In this document: in pieces, positions 43,242 to 53,063 of the stretch
How positions within the stretch are numbered: position 1 is the stretch's first letter
Layout: each line of letters starts with the position of its first letter
Origin: Corynebacterium sp. J010B-136
GTDB taxonomy: Bacteria; Actinomycetota; Actinomycetes; Mycobacteriales; Mycobacteriaceae
Assembly: GCF_002967075.1 (NCBI RefSeq)
Contig: NZ_PUGE01000002.1
Location: forward strand, 248,001 to 312,000
Direction: 5' to 3'
DNA length: 64,000 nt
The notes under the pieces: generated by a model
Told to the model about the DNA's origin: nothing
The model's database searches: none
What the model saw: only the letters and a program-made list of their open reading frames with translations
Position numbers and translations under genes: made by a program

Positions 43242-43871
43242 TTACTTTACGATGACCACGATCAAATCCCGGGGACCGTGAACGCCCTCGACGCGTGAGA
43301 GCTCAATATCGGAGGTTGCCGAAGGACCAGAAACCAACGTCGCTGGACGCTCCGGATTAATACGGCTGACCATCTCTGGAACGCCGTAGACAATATCTTC
43401 GCTGCGAACGATGCAGATATGGCGGTCCGGCACCAAAGTAAGCGCACGCCGGCCATCGGTTGCTCCAGATTCGAGAACAATGGTGCCGGTTTGAGCACAA
43501 GACACCGTCGATTCAGTAACCACAGCGTCAATGGCATCGAGTTCACGCGGATCAACAGATTCATCATCGGCCGCTGCCTCGCCGGAAAAATCAGCAAAGA
43601 GCTGGTCGTCCATGCCGGGGGCGTAACGGATGGTGTGACACGAACGCTCATCCAAAATCCCTAGAATCGTCGCTGCTATCTCTGATTCTTCACAGAGGTG
43701 AACGTCCGCCTTGTAGTCCTCCAGCCGGTCGATGAGCACTTCACGCAGCTCTTCTGGGTCGGTAGTACCGCTGACCAGGTAGTTGCGCGGAGGGTTGACA
43801 AACTCCGGAAGCTTTGCGGATTTCTGAGCCGAGCGAATGCGGGCCAGAATCTCAGTCTTGGCAGAAGCCAT
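43242..43871 (-). CDS. lutC: Lactate utilisation protein C (LUD domain)
   Basis: A 209-residue LUD-domain protein, the third component of the LutABC L-lactate oxidase complex that passes electrons from lactate to the respiratory chain. Visible features: EILARIRSAQKSAKLPEF at the start, TESTVSCAQTGTIVLESG (near 133) and LVPDRHICIVRSEDIVYG (near 163), and GPSATSDIELSRVEGVHGP near the end; all match LutC/YkgG. It starts 2 bp after the lutB stop and so is co-translated. Confidence 0.93.
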   Translation of the reverse strand: MASAKTEILARIRSAQKSAKLPEFVNPPRNYLVSGTTDPEELREVLIDRLEDYKADVHLCEESEIAATILGILDERSCHTIRYAPGMDDQLFADFSGEAAADDESVDPRELDAIDAVVTESTVSCAQTGTIVLESGATDGRRALTLVPDRHICIVRSEDIVYGVPEMVSRINPERPATLVSGPSATSDIELSRVEGVHGPRDLIVVIVK

Positions 43872-43873
43872 GG

Positions 43874-45406
43874 CTATTTTCCTTCCTTGGCAAGGTTGTT
43901 GCGGGGAATACCCTCAGCGCGTGCAGCCGCCAACAAGGCTTGCGCATCATCGGTATCAAACCATTGACGGAAAGACTTCTTCGGCGGAATTGCAGTATTG
44001 CGACCTTCTGACCAGCCGCTCATAAACAACGGCAGGGATTCAATAACCCCATTAAAGCCACCCAAAATGCGTCCTGCAAAGACCATGCGCGTGATTTGAT
44101 TCCACAAGAAAGGATGCTTCCAGGCTTGTTCGACTACCTTGAATAGCTTGGATTCCACCGGCGGGGTTGCATGGGTGACCTTTTGGTAGCGGTTTTCCAA
44201 AATCACATCGGACAGCGGGATTTTCACCGGGCAGACTTCATCACAGCGGCCACACAAAGAACAGGCATAAGGCAGGCTTGCCGATGGATCGTGATGATCT
44301 TTCATGCCCGTCAGCTGCGGGGTCAGCGCAATACCAATCGGACCTGGATAGACCGAACCATAAGCATGGCCACCCGCGCGTTCATAGACAGGACAGACAT
44401 TCAAGCACGCAGAACAACGAATACACTTCAGCGCCTGCGAGCCAATCTCACTCGACAGCGCCGCGGTACGGCCATTATCCAACAACACGATGTGGAAATT
44501 TTGCGGACCATCGCCTTCTGTGACACCGGACCAGATCGAGGTATAAGGGTTCATGCGCTCAGCTGTCGACGAGCGGGGCAGTAGTTGCAAAAAGACTTCC
44601 AGGTCTTGGAAGGTCGGGAGCAGCTTTTCGATGCCCATGAGCGTAATTAACGTCTCTGGCATCGTTAAGCACATGCGCCCGTTACCTTCTGACTCCACGA
44701 CCGAGACATTGCCAGTCTCAGCGATGCCAAAGTTCGCGCCAGAGATAGCCACCTTGGCCTTCATGAATTTCTCGCGCAAGAAAAGACGTGCCGCTTCTGC
44801 TAGTTCTGGCGGATTCGTGGAGAGTGACTCATCGGTATTGGGCATCTTGTTGACGAAGATATCCCGAATCTCTGCACGGTTGCGGTGAATGGCGGGCACC
44901 AAGATGTGCGAGGGCATATCATCGCCAAGCTGCACAATAAGCTCTGCCAAGTCAGTTTCCTGGGCATGAATGCCGACCTCTTCGAGGTGTTCATTCAACG
45001 CAGTTTCCTGCGTGGCCATGGACTTAACCTTCACGACTTCGGTTTCACCGGTTTCGCGAATCAAATCAGCGATGATTTCATTGGCCTCTTTGGCATCGCG
45101 TGCCCAGTGCACAATGCCGCCGCGTGCGGTCACTGACTTCTCAAACTGTTCCAAAAGCTCAGGCAAACGAGCCGCAACATCTTCCTTAATGCCGGAGCCG
45201 GCATCGCGGAGATCTTGCCAATCATCAATTTCATCAACCGCATGCTGGCGCTTGTTGCGAATGGTTGTGGTTGCATGCAGCAGGTTGCGCCGCTGCGTGG
45301 CGTTGTTCAGACCTTCGTGTGCGGCCGGCACGAAGCTTTTCTTGCCGCGGAGGTTGCCATAACCTTCTGGCGCGCGGGGTGGAGTGGTGTCAAGAAAAGT
45401 AGCCAT
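43874..45406 (-). CDS. lutB: Lactate utilisation iron-sulfur protein B
   Basis: A 510-residue LUD plus ferredoxin protein. The LUD half spans residues about 60-300. Two 4Fe-4S motifs follow: CIRCSACLNVCPVYE (near 300) and CSLCGRCDEVCPVKI (near 352). It carries electrons from lactate oxidation within the LutABC complex on the cytosolic side of the membrane. ATG 45406 overlaps the lutA stop by one base (TAATG); a frame extension to 45451 inside lutA is rejected. Central gene of the lutABC operon. Confidence 0.95.
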   Translation of the reverse strand: MATFLDTTPPRAPEGYGNLRGKKSFVPAAHEGLNNATQRRNLLHATTTIRNKRQHAVDEIDDWQDLRDAGSGIKEDVAARLPELLEQFEKSVTARGGIVHWARDAKEANEIIADLIRETGETEVVKVKSMATQETALNEHLEEVGIHAQETDLAELIVQLGDDMPSHILVPAIHRNRAEIRDIFVNKMPNTDESLSTNPPELAEAARLFLREKFMKAKVAISGANFGIAETGNVSVVESEGNGRMCLTMPETLITLMGIEKLLPTFQDLEVFLQLLPRSSTAERMNPYTSIWSGVTEGDGPQNFHIVLLDNGRTAALSSEIGSQALKCIRCSACLNVCPVYERAGGHAYGSVYPGPIGIALTPQLTGMKDHHDPSASLPYACSLCGRCDEVCPVKIPLSDVILENRYQKVTHATPPVESKLFKVVEQAWKHPFLWNQITRMVFAGRILGGFNGVIESLPLFMSGWSEGRNTAIPPKKSFRQWFDTDDAQALLAAARAEGIPRNNLAKEGK

Positions 45407-46191
45407 TAGAGCATCTTCTCCCTCGAGTAAATGGCAGAAGTTGGCGTCCATGGATGTTCTTTGGTGGACGCGAGGATTTCAGCCATGTGGATAGCGCGAA
45501 CACCGGCTTGTTGGCGTGACAGTGAGCCACCGATATTCATCAAGCAGGAAGAGTCACCACCGGTGACATATTCTGCACCGGTTTCTTTCACGTGGCGGAC
45601 TTTATCCGAGACCATCGCTTGGGAGGTCTCAGCGTTTTTGATAGCAAAGGTGCCACCGAATCCGCAGCATTCTTCGGAATTGGCGAGTTCGACCAGGTCG
45701 ATGCCTTCCACTTCCCGCAGGAGCTGATAAGGCCGGTCGGCCAATTTAAGAAAACGCAGGCCGTGGCATGAGGAGTGGTAGGTGACTTTGTGCGGGAAGA
45801 ATGCTCCGACGTTGGTAACGCCTGCGACATCGACAAGAAATTCTGGCAGGTCCAAGGTCTTCTGCGAGGCTTTTTTGGAACCGTCGACATCGGCAGCCGA
45901 GCCAAACCGATCCGCAAGACGTACGTGCTGCTCGCGCACTGCGCCGACGCATGAACCTGAGGCAGCGACGACATAGTCAATGGAAGGATCCGCAAAGGCG
46001 TCGTTATAGGTGCGAATCATGCCCAGGGCTGCTTTTTGGTAGCCGGTATTGATGTGCATCTGCCCGCAACATGTTTGTTCTTCGGGGAAGACGACTTCGT
46101 GTCCTAAACGCGCGAGGATAACCGCGGTTGCTTTGTGTGCATCCGGAAACAAGGAGTCTCCGATACACGTTGAGAAAAGTGCGATACGCAA
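45406..46191 (-). CDS. lutA: Lactate utilisation protein A (CCG domains)
   Basis: A 261-residue protein with two cysteine-rich CCG domains: EEQTCCGQM near residue 60 and HSSCHGLRF with NSEECCGFGGTFAIKN (near 145 and 172). These ligate an unusual iron-sulfur cluster and are the electron-transfer part of LutABC, which oxidises L-lactate to pyruvate. Start is a TTG at 46191 preceded by AAAGGAG at seven nt, a strong site that justifies the rare start codon. First gene of lutABC; 195 bp from the permease gene, with an inverted repeat between. Confidence 0.94.
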   Translation of the reverse strand: MRIALFSTCIGDSLFPDAHKATAVILARLGHEVVFPEEQTCCGQMHINTGYQKAALGMIRTYNDAFADPSIDYVVAASGSCVGAVREQHVRLADRFGSAADVDGSKKASQKTLDLPEFLVDVAGVTNVGAFFPHKVTYHSSCHGLRFLKLADRPYQLLREVEGIDLVELANSEECCGFGGTFAIKNAETSQAMVSDKVRHVKETGAEYVTGGDSSCLMNIGGSLSRQQAGVRAIHMAEILASTKEHPWTPTSAIYSREKML

Positions 46192-46310
46192 TGTGTTGCT
46201 CCTTTAGTCCCTCACTCGTGCGCGCGGCATGGGGTCCCGCGTACGTGCGATAAAACGAGTTTCTTTCGAAGGATCGTGCCTTTCATGCTACTCGCAATTC
46301 CGGCACAATG

Positions 46311-46338
46311 GGCGAGTTTAATTGAAAGTAAACTTGCC
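46311..46338. promoter_or_regulatory. Inverted repeat upstream of lutA
   Basis: GGCGAGTTTA and TAAACTTGCC (one mismatch) around an 8-nt spacer, about 120 bp before the lutA start. No T-run, so an operator is more likely than a terminator. Regulator unknown. Confidence 0.45.
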
Positions 46339-46386
46339 CTGGCCTGCGGTTATTCCGCAAGGCTAGTGTTGCGTAATTCTGTTTGT

Positions 46387-48057
46387 CTATCCGACCACCG
46401 GAGCCATAAAGCTTAGGACGTTGGACTGGAGGAATACCAGGATGCACAAAAGGATGAGGAAGAAAATGGAGTAGCCGACAACGGCCTTGAAAATCTTCGA
46501 CTCTTCGCCTTCCATCTCTACTGCCGTGGCGGCAATCGCCAGCGACTGTGGGGAAATCATCTTGCCTGTGACACCACCCACGGTGTTTGCCGCTAGCAGC
46601 AAGTCGGGGTTGATGCCGATGTTATTAGCGGCGGTGACCTGCAGCTTAGAAAAGAGCGCGTTGGCGGACGTATCCGAACCAGTGACCGCGGTGCCGATCC
46701 AGCCCAGCAGCGGTGCCAGGATAGCGAACACGCCACCGAGAGCAGCAAGGTATTCACCCATGGCGACGGTTTGGCCGGAGTAGTTCATGACATAGGCCAA
46801 AGCCAGCACCAAAACGATGGTCAGTGCTGCCCAGCGCATGCGGTATGCGGTATCGGTAAACGCACCCCAGACTTGCTTCGCCTTGAGCGGGTAAGCGCCG
46901 TTGTCATTGAAGACGCTGTAGATGATGGCGACCACAAGGCCAGCGATGAGCAGCAGGGAACCGGGGTTACTGATAACAGCAATGGAATAGCGAGTACCAA
47001 TTACTTCTCCATCAGTATCTGCCATCGTTCCGGTGAGCAGCGGCCAGTCGAAAGCGACCGTGACCTTTGCCAACAGCCCTGGCAGCCAGGAACCTAAGTT
47101 GGCCAGACCGAAGATAATCGTCACAACAGCATAAGGCATCAGAGCCATCCAAATGCGGCGACCTGGAAGCTCATCATTAGCTTCCTGCGGACCAACATTC
47201 ATGCGCTCGCGCAGTTCGGGAACTCCCTTGGGGTTCCACACACGCAGGAACAAGAATGCGGCGCCGAGCGAGGCAATACATGCGATGACATCGGTGAGCT
47301 GGTACGCGAAGAAGTTCGATGCTGCCCACTGCGCGATAGCGAAGGACAAACCGATGACAAAAGCTGCAGGAGCAGCTTCTTTCACGCCGCGCATCCCGTC
47401 CAAGACGAACAAGATGATAAAAGGCACGATGAATGCCAGAAACGGTGCTTGGTGGCCAACGATGGCAGCGATATTTTCTGTCTGCTCAACGGTTCGCCCG
47501 CCCACTTCACCAGCAGTGGTAATTGGAATCGCGACCGCACCGAAGGCAACAGGTGCCGTGTTGGCAATCAGCACGGCAGTTGCCGCACGCAGAGGCGGTA
47601 CACCCAGGGCCAAAATCATGGTCGCGGTAATCGCGACCGGAGCACCGAAACCTGCCAAAGCTTCCAACAGACCACCGAAACAGAAAGCAATCAAAATGGT
47701 TTGGATGCGGATATCGCCTTCACCGAGGATGTCGAAAGTACGGCGGAGATCTTCAAAGCGTCCCGAAGCCACAGTGATTTCATAGAACCAAATCGCCATG
47801 ACAATCACGAACACAATTGGCAAGAAGCCAAAGAGTGCACCGCGGCCAGCGGATGAAAGCGCCAGATCGATTGGCATGCCCATGCCGAACAGTGCAACGA
47901 GAATCGATGCTAAAAGCGCCACTGCACCAGAGGTGTGCGCGCGGGCTTTAACACCCAGCAGCATCACGAAAAAGGTTAAAAGGGGAATGGTTGATACCAA
48001 GGCAGTTAGACCTAGGCTGCCACCGATGGCAGCGGTATCGATTGCGAATCTCTCCAT
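46387..48057 (-). CDS. lldP: L-lactate permease (LctP/LldP family)
   Basis: A 556-residue permease with about 14 hydrophobic segments. Family features include GGLLEALAGFGAPVAITAT near 113, a conserved stretch around the translocation site, and NLGSWLPGLLAKV near 320, with GWIGTAVTGSDTSANALFS near 450. It imports L-lactate (and often glycolate) with protons. AAGGA lies seven nt before the ATG and a perfect palindrome is further upstream. It feeds the LutABC complex encoded next on the same strand; both may be induced by lactate. Confidence 0.93.
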   Translation of the reverse strand: MERFAIDTAAIGGSLGLTALVSTIPLLTFFVMLLGVKARAHTSGAVALLASILVALFGMGMPIDLALSSAGRGALFGFLPIVFVIVMAIWFYEITVASGRFEDLRRTFDILGEGDIRIQTILIAFCFGGLLEALAGFGAPVAITATMILALGVPPLRAATAVLIANTAPVAFGAVAIPITTAGEVGGRTVEQTENIAAIVGHQAPFLAFIVPFIILFVLDGMRGVKEAAPAAFVIGLSFAIAQWAASNFFAYQLTDVIACIASLGAAFLFLRVWNPKGVPELRERMNVGPQEANDELPGRRIWMALMPYAVVTIIFGLANLGSWLPGLLAKVTVAFDWPLLTGTMADTDGEVIGTRYSIAVISNPGSLLLIAGLVVAIIYSVFNDNGAYPLKAKQVWGAFTDTAYRMRWAALTIVLVLALAYVMNYSGQTVAMGEYLAALGGVFAILAPLLGWIGTAVTGSDTSANALFSKLQVTAANNIGINPDLLLAANTVGGVTGKMISPQSLAIAATAVEMEGEESKIFKAVVGYSIFFLILLCILVFLQSNVLSFMAPVVG

Positions 48058-48376
48058 TGTGTTTTCCTTAAGTCAGGAGGACGAAAGCCATAATCACATG
48101 TGATCGTCTACACTTTATCGCTTTTGCAGGGGCAATATTTAGATTTTGAAGCAAAGATTCCCTTTTCTCTTCGCGGTATATTCACACGCTGCCGAAGCGT
48201 CCCCGCGTTTAACACATTGTTATCTTTTCCTACCCAATCAGGAGTGCATGACCCCTGGTATTTCCCCTAAACCAGTAGCGGTGCCGACATTGGGACCAAT
48301 TGGTTAAATCCCGTGCGCGGGTCTTCGGGGAACTTACTTGAGTAGTCCGGCGGGTGGTGCGATAAACTACGGTGCT
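48058..48376. other. Divergent region between lldP and argS
   Basis: 319 bp with the lldP palindrome at one end and ACCAATTGGT (48295-48304), a perfect 10-bp palindrome, about 75 bp before argS. No gene seen. Confidence 0.45.
48093..48104. promoter_or_regulatory. Perfect palindrome upstream of lldP
   Basis: ATCACATGTGAT, 36-47 bp before the lldP start, likely operator in the promoter. The half-sites are in the opposite order to GlxR/CRP sites. Confidence 0.45.
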
Positions 48377-50029
48377 ATGACACCAGCTGATTTATCCCTT
48401 TTGCTCAAAGAGACTGCCGTGCAGGTCTTTGAAAGCCACGATTTAGATACCTCCGTATTGCCGGAAGCCGTAACGGTTGAACGCCCGCGTAACCCTGAGC
48501 ATGGCGACTACGCCACCAACGTTGCTTTGCAGGTCGCGAAAAAGGCTGGAGTAAACCCTCGTGAGCTAGCAGAATGGTTGGCTGAAGCTCTAGCGAAATC
48601 AGATGCTATCGACGTCGCTGAGATCGCAGGCCCTGGATTTTTGAATATTCGCCTGGCTGCAGCAGCACAGGGTGAAATTGTTTCCCAGATTGCAGCGGCG
48701 GGTAGCGCTTATGGCAATGGCGATGCCATGGCCGATGTCAAGGTTAACTTAGAATTCGTCTCCGCGAACCCAACCGGACCTATCCACCTGGGCGGCACGC
48801 GCTGGGCAGCAGTGGGCGACTCACTAGGGCGCATTTTTGAAGCGGCCGGTGCAACTGTCACCCGCGAGTACTACTTCAATGATCACGGCGGACAGATTGA
48901 CCGCTTCGCGCGTTCGTTGGTGGCTGCAGCCAAGGGCGAGCCCACGCCAGAAGATGGCTACGGCGGCCAGTACATCCATGACATTGCCGCAGCTATCGTG
49001 GAACAAAAACCAGGCGCGCTCGATGGCGCAGCAGAAGAAGTTCAAGAAAACTTCCGTTCCCTTGGCGTGGAGATGATGTTCGCGCAGATTAAGCAAGACT
49101 TGCACGATTTCGGCGTGGACTTCGACGTCTACTTCCACGAGAACTCGCTCTTTGAATCGGGTGCCGTCGACAAGGCCCTGGAGCAGCTGAAGTCTTCGGG
49201 TCAGATGTATGAAACCGAAGGCGCGTGGTGGCTCAAGTCCACCGATTACGGTGACTCCAAAGACCGCGTGGTCATCAAATCTGACGGTAATGCTGCCTAT
49301 ATCGCCGGCGATATCGCCTACGTGGCTGATAAATTCGACCGCGGCCACAATCTCAATATTTACATGCTGGGCGCAGACCACCACGGTTATGTGCCACGTC
49401 TGAAGGCTGCGGCTGCGGCATTGGGCTACAACGCTGAAGCCGTTGAAGTACTTATTGGCCAGATGGTCAATCTCCTGCGCGATGGTAAGGCTGTCAAGAT
49501 GTCTAAGCGTGCCGGCACTGTTATCACCATGAATGACCTTGTGGAGGCCATCGGTGTTGATGGCGCGCGCTACTCCTTGGTTCGTTCTTCTGTGGATCAA
49601 TCCATTGACATCGACCTTGGCCTGTGGGCTGCACAGTCTTCGGAAAACCCCGTCTACTACGTGCAGTACGGACACGCTCGTTTGTGCTCTATCCAGCGCA
49701 AGGCTGAAGAAATCGGCGTGACCTCTGAAGCTGCTGACCTCGCTTTGCTGACTCATGAGCGCGAGGGCGATTTGATTCGCACCCTGGGTGAATTCCCAGC
49801 TGTTGTCGCAGAAGCTGCAGAGCTGCGCGAGCCACACCGTGTGGCTCGTTATGCTGAAGACTTGGCTTCTGTATTCCACAAGTTCTATGACCAGTGCCAG
49901 ATTTTGCCTAAGGCAGGCGATGCGGCAGAACCAATCCACGCGGCTCGTCTGGCGCTTGCGCAGGCTACTCGCCAAGTACTCGCTAATGCTTTGGGCATGG
50001 TGGGCGTCTCAGCACCGGAGAAGATGTAA
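48377..50029 (+). CDS. argS: Arginyl-tRNA synthetase
   Basis: A 550-residue class I synthetase that charges tRNA-Arg. The HIGH-type motif is [12 protein letters not shown] near residue 133, and KMSKRAGT near 374 takes the place of KMSKS. The N-terminal Add-1 domain (1-110) and a C-terminal DALR anticodon domain end at APEKM, as in C. glutamicum ArgS. ATG 48377 (MTPADL) is chosen by homology; an in-frame TTG at 48338 is less likely. lysA begins 5 bp after the stop, the same argS-lysA operon known from C. glutamicum, which ties lysine synthesis to arginine supply. Confidence 0.97.
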   Translation: MTPADLSLLLKETAVQVFESHDLDTSVLPEAVTVERPRNPEHGDYATNVALQVAKKAGVNPRELAEWLAEALAKSDAIDVAEIAGPGFLNIRLAAAAQGEIVSQIAAAGSAYGNGDAMADVKVNLEFVSANPTGPIHLGGTRWAAVGDSLGRIFEAAGATVTREYYFNDHGGQIDRFARSLVAAAKGEPTPEDGYGGQYIHDIAAAIVEQKPGALDGAAEEVQENFRSLGVEMMFAQIKQDLHDFGVDFDVYFHENSLFESGAVDKALEQLKSSGQMYETEGAWWLKSTDYGDSKDRVVIKSDGNAAYIAGDIAYVADKFDRGHNLNIYMLGADHHGYVPRLKAAAAALGYNAEAVEVLIGQMVNLLRDGKAVKMSKRAGTVITMNDLVEAIGVDGARYSLVRSSVDQSIDIDLGLWAAQSSENPVYYVQYGHARLCSIQRKAEEIGVTSEAADLALLTHEREGDLIRTLGEFPAVVAEAAELREPHRVARYAEDLASVFHKFYDQCQILPKAGDAAEPIHAARLALAQATRQVLANALGMVGVSAPEKM

Positions 50030-50034
50030 ATTTT

Positions 50035-51372
50035 ATGGCTGATTTCAATGAACTACCAGCACACGTATGGCCACGTAACGCCCAGCGCCAAGAAGATGGG
50101 GAAGTAACCATCGCCGGGGTCCCGCTTTCAGAAATCGCTGAAGAGTTTGGCACCCCAGTCATGGTCTTTGATGAGGACGACTTCCGTTCGCGCTGCCGCG
50201 ACATGGCAGATGCTTTCGGCGGTGCAGACCGCGTGCACTATGCATCTAAGGCATTTTTGTCCAAGCGGATCGCCCGTTGGGTCAATGAAGAAGGACTTGC
50301 GCTGGATGTTGCATCGTTAGGCGAGCTCCAGATCGCCTTAGCTGCAGAATTCCCAGCTGATCGCATTACCGTCCACGGCAATAATAAGTCCGCGCGCTTT
50401 TTACAGGCTTGCGTCGATGCCAAGGTCGGCCACGTCGTGATCGACTCAGCCGACGAACTTCAGCTCCTCGACCTCGTGGCAGCCAAGGCGCAGCACGTGC
50501 AGCCAGTGCTGATTCGCGTGACCCCGGGCGTTGATGCCCATACGCATGAGTTCATTGCTACCAGCCATGAAGATCAGAAATTCGGTATCTCCCTAGCTAC
50601 CGGCGATGCCTTCGAAGCAGCTAAAGCCTGCTTGCGCGCTGAGAACCTCACGCTGGTCGGTCTTCACTGCCACGTTGGCTCCCAGGTATTTGATGCCGAA
50701 GGCTTCAAACTTGCCGCCGAGCGCGTCATGGGGCTGTACAGCCAAATCCACAATGAGCTGGGCTACACGCTGCAAGAAATCGATCTCGGCGGCGGCTACG
50801 GCATTCCTTATACCGCCTATGAATCTCCATTGGATATCAAAGCTGTATCGCAAGACTTGCTGTCGGCAGTAGCACGCACCGCGGAAGAACTAGGCATTAC
50901 TCCACCCACCGTGTTGGTTGAACCAGGCCGCGCATTGGTTGGTGCAGCAGCAGTAACCGTCTACGAAGTAGGTGTTATTAAAGACGTCACCACTGGCGAT
51001 GCAGAAACCCCGCAGCGCCGCTACGTGGCTGTCGATGGCGGCATGAGCGATAACATCCGCCCCGCGCTCTACGGTGCCGAATATGATGCGCGGATTATCA
51101 ACCGCTTCACCGATGGTGAGGAAATCCCCACGCGCATCGTGGGCTCGCACTGCGAATCGGGCGACATCCTCATCGATAACGTCCAACTGCCTAACGATGT
51201 CAAGGCAGGAGACTTCCTCGCCACCGCAGCAACGGGCGCTTATAGCTATTCGATGGGCTCGCGGTACAACGCAGCTGTTCGCCCAGCAGTAGTTGCCGTG
51301 CGCGCTGGCATGATTAAGCCAATGCTTCGCCGCGAGACTCTAGATGACTTGCTCTCCTTGGAAGTGGAGTAG
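50035..51372 (+). CDS. lysA: Diaminopimelate decarboxylase
   Basis: A 445-residue PLP enzyme making L-lysine from meso-diaminopimelate. PLP lysine in VHYASKAFL (near 67), phosphate-binding GGGYGIPY (near 250), and the C-terminal active-site HCESGDIL (near 370) belong to the alanine-racemase-like fold III. Length is typical. It follows argS by 5 bp and is translated from the same mRNA. A terminator follows the gene, separating it from hom. Confidence 0.97.
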   Translation: MADFNELPAHVWPRNAQRQEDGEVTIAGVPLSEIAEEFGTPVMVFDEDDFRSRCRDMADAFGGADRVHYASKAFLSKRIARWVNEEGLALDVASLGELQIALAAEFPADRITVHGNNKSARFLQACVDAKVGHVVIDSADELQLLDLVAAKAQHVQPVLIRVTPGVDAHTHEFIATSHEDQKFGISLATGDAFEAAKACLRAENLTLVGLHCHVGSQVFDAEGFKLAAERVMGLYSQIHNELGYTLQEIDLGGGYGIPYTAYESPLDIKAVSQDLLSAVARTAEELGITPPTVLVEPGRALVGAAAVTVYEVGVIKDVTTGDAETPQRRYVAVDGGMSDNIRPALYGAEYDARIINRFTDGEEIPTRIVGSHCESGDILIDNVQLPNDVKAGDFLATAATGAYSYSMGSRYNAAVRPAVVAVRAGMIKPMLRRETLDDLLSLEVE

Positions 51373-51698
51373 GAATCTTCTCCACCTCATGACGATCGCC
51401 TGATGATCGATACCCCGCAGCATTACCCAAGCTGCGGGGTATTTTATTCAGTTTTTCACGTCGAAAAAGCACATAAGCAATTCTAAAGCAGCTTTAGCTG
51501 GACTTATATTCTCTTCATTTCGCGGTGGGCTCGGGTGCTGCTGGGCCTATTAATACTGGTGGCGCCACTGTGGGGTGAAGTTACTCGGGTCTACATGCGC
51601 CTTTAGTCCAGTCCAAGGGCTGAAATAGACCGCTCGTTCTGTATGATGGCCATGGAATGAAATATAAAACCCACTACACGTAATTTTGGAGAGTACGC
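51373..51698 (+). promoter_or_regulatory. hom promoter region
   Basis: After the lysA terminator, about 250 bp without a gene. TATGAT (51642-51647) is a good -10 candidate. TAGAC at 51626-51630, six bases before TTCTG, resembles one half of the methionine regulator McbR site (TAGAC-N6-GTCTA) with a degenerate second half. A short G-rich frame before hom has no coding signs. Confidence 0.5.
51411..51446 (+). terminator. Terminator of argS-lysA
   Basis: TACCCCGCAG (51411-51420) pairs with CTGCGGGGTA (51432-51441), followed by TTTTATT. Confidence 0.92.
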
Positions 51699-53033
51699 AT
51701 GTCTTCGACCGTCCAAGAACTTAACCGCACCGGCAAAGGTGAAGGGCAGCCAGTAGGCGTTGCACTGTTGGGCTTCGGCACCGTTGGCGCGGAAGTCTTT
51801 CGTCTCCTGACCGAGCATGCCGATGATTACACGCACCGTATCGGTGGACCGGTTGAGGTACGCGGCATCGCTGTGTCGGATCTTGCAAAGCAACGCCCTG
51901 GCGTTCCTGAAGAGCTGATCACGGATGATGCGCGCGCCCTGATCGCCCGTGATGATGTTGACTTGGTTGTTGAGGTTATCGGCGGTATCGATTACCCGCG
52001 TGAGTTGGTACTTGCTGCGCTCAACGCCGGCAAGTCTGTCGTCACGGCTAATAAGGCATTGGTGGCTGCACACGCGGATAGCTTGGCTCAAGCAGCCAGC
52101 CAAGCTGGGGTAGACCTGTACTACGAAGCAGCAGTAGCTGCGGCAATCCCTGTGGTGGGTATGTTGCGCCGTTCCCTGGCGGGCGATCACATCCAGCGCA
52201 TCTCTGGCATCGTCAACGGCACCACCAACTTCATCTTGGATGCGATGGAGTCCACTGGCGCCAGCTACGATGACGCTTTGGCTGAAGCTACCCGTTTGGG
52301 CTACGCCGAAGCCGACCCAACTGCTGACGTGGAAGGCCACGACGCTGCATCCAAGGCAGCAATTATGGCATCGCTGGGCTTTTACACCCGCGTGAACTTC
52401 GAAGACGTCTACTGCGAGGGCATCTCTAATGTCACCTCGGAAGATATCGCGGCGGCAAACCAAGCTGGTTACACCATCAAGCTTTTGGCTATCTGTGAGC
52501 GTTTGACCCGTGAAGACGGTACCGAAGCGGTCAATGCTCGCGTGCACCCTACTTTGGTACCTAAGGAACACCCATTGGCTACTGTCTCTGAGTCTTATAA
52601 CGCTATTTTCGTCGAGGCTGAAGCAGCAGGTTCTTTGATGTTCTACGGCAATGGTGCTGGTGGCTACCCAACTGCATCGGCAGTGGTGGGCGATATTGTT
52701 GGCGCTGGCCGCAACATTGTCTTCGGTGGCCGTGCTCCTGAAGAAAATACTTACGCTAATTTGCCGCTTGCCGATGCAGGAGAGGCCCTGACCTGCTACC
52801 ACATCGATATGCAGGTCGATGAGCGCACCGGTGTGCTCGCAGCTATTTCCTCTGAATTTGCTAAGCAAGGCGTTTCCCTGCGCACCGTGCGCCAGGAAGG
52901 CTCTGAAGAAGATGCACGTCTTATCGTGGTTACCCACACCGCGCGTGAATCTGCGCTGCGCGAGATCGTCGATACCTTGACTTCCCTCGATGTAGTCAAG
53001 GAAGTTAACTCTGTCCTACGTCTTGACAGCTAG
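51699..53033 (+). CDS. hom: Homoserine dehydrogenase
   Basis: A 444-residue NAD(P)H enzyme reducing aspartate semialdehyde to homoserine. Nucleotide-binding GFGTVG near 20, catalytic-domain IVNGTTNFIL near 174 and AEADPTADVEGHDAA near 200 are the family signature; the C-terminal ACT domain (about 362-440, HIDMQVDERTGVLAAISSEF) gives threonine feedback inhibition, as known for C. glutamicum. TGGAGAG lies upstream of the ATG. First of the hom-thrB pair. Confidence 0.97.
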   Translation: MSSTVQELNRTGKGEGQPVGVALLGFGTVGAEVFRLLTEHADDYTHRIGGPVEVRGIAVSDLAKQRPGVPEELITDDARALIARDDVDLVVEVIGGIDYPRELVLAALNAGKSVVTANKALVAAHADSLAQAASQAGVDLYYEAAVAAAIPVVGMLRRSLAGDHIQRISGIVNGTTNFILDAMESTGASYDDALAEATRLGYAEADPTADVEGHDAASKAAIMASLGFYTRVNFEDVYCEGISNVTSEDIAAANQAGYTIKLLAICERLTREDGTEAVNARVHPTLVPKEHPLATVSESYNAIFVEAEAAGSLMFYGNGAGGYPTASAVVGDIVGAGRNIVFGGRAPEENTYANLPLADAGEALTCYHIDMQVDERTGVLAAISSEFAKQGVSLRTVRQEGSEEDARLIVVTHTARESALREIVDTLTSLDVVKEVNSVLRLDS

Positions 53034-53048
53034 TGCGGCAAGCACAGC

Positions 53049-53054
53049 TAAGAT
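53049..53054 (+). promoter_or_regulatory. -10-like hexamer before thrB
   Basis: TAAGAT ends 9 nt before the thrB ATG and no Shine-Dalgarno is present, hinting at an internal, leaderless thrB promoter in the hom-thrB gap. Confidence 0.35.
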
Positions 53055-53063
53055 AGTGCAATT

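Noticed and set aside
48824..49975. 383-codon frame antisense to argS
   Set aside because: Shadow created by codon bias in argS; no domain and argS is certain.
51603..52937. 444-codon frame antisense to hom
   Set aside because: Shadow of hom, which has all expected motifs.
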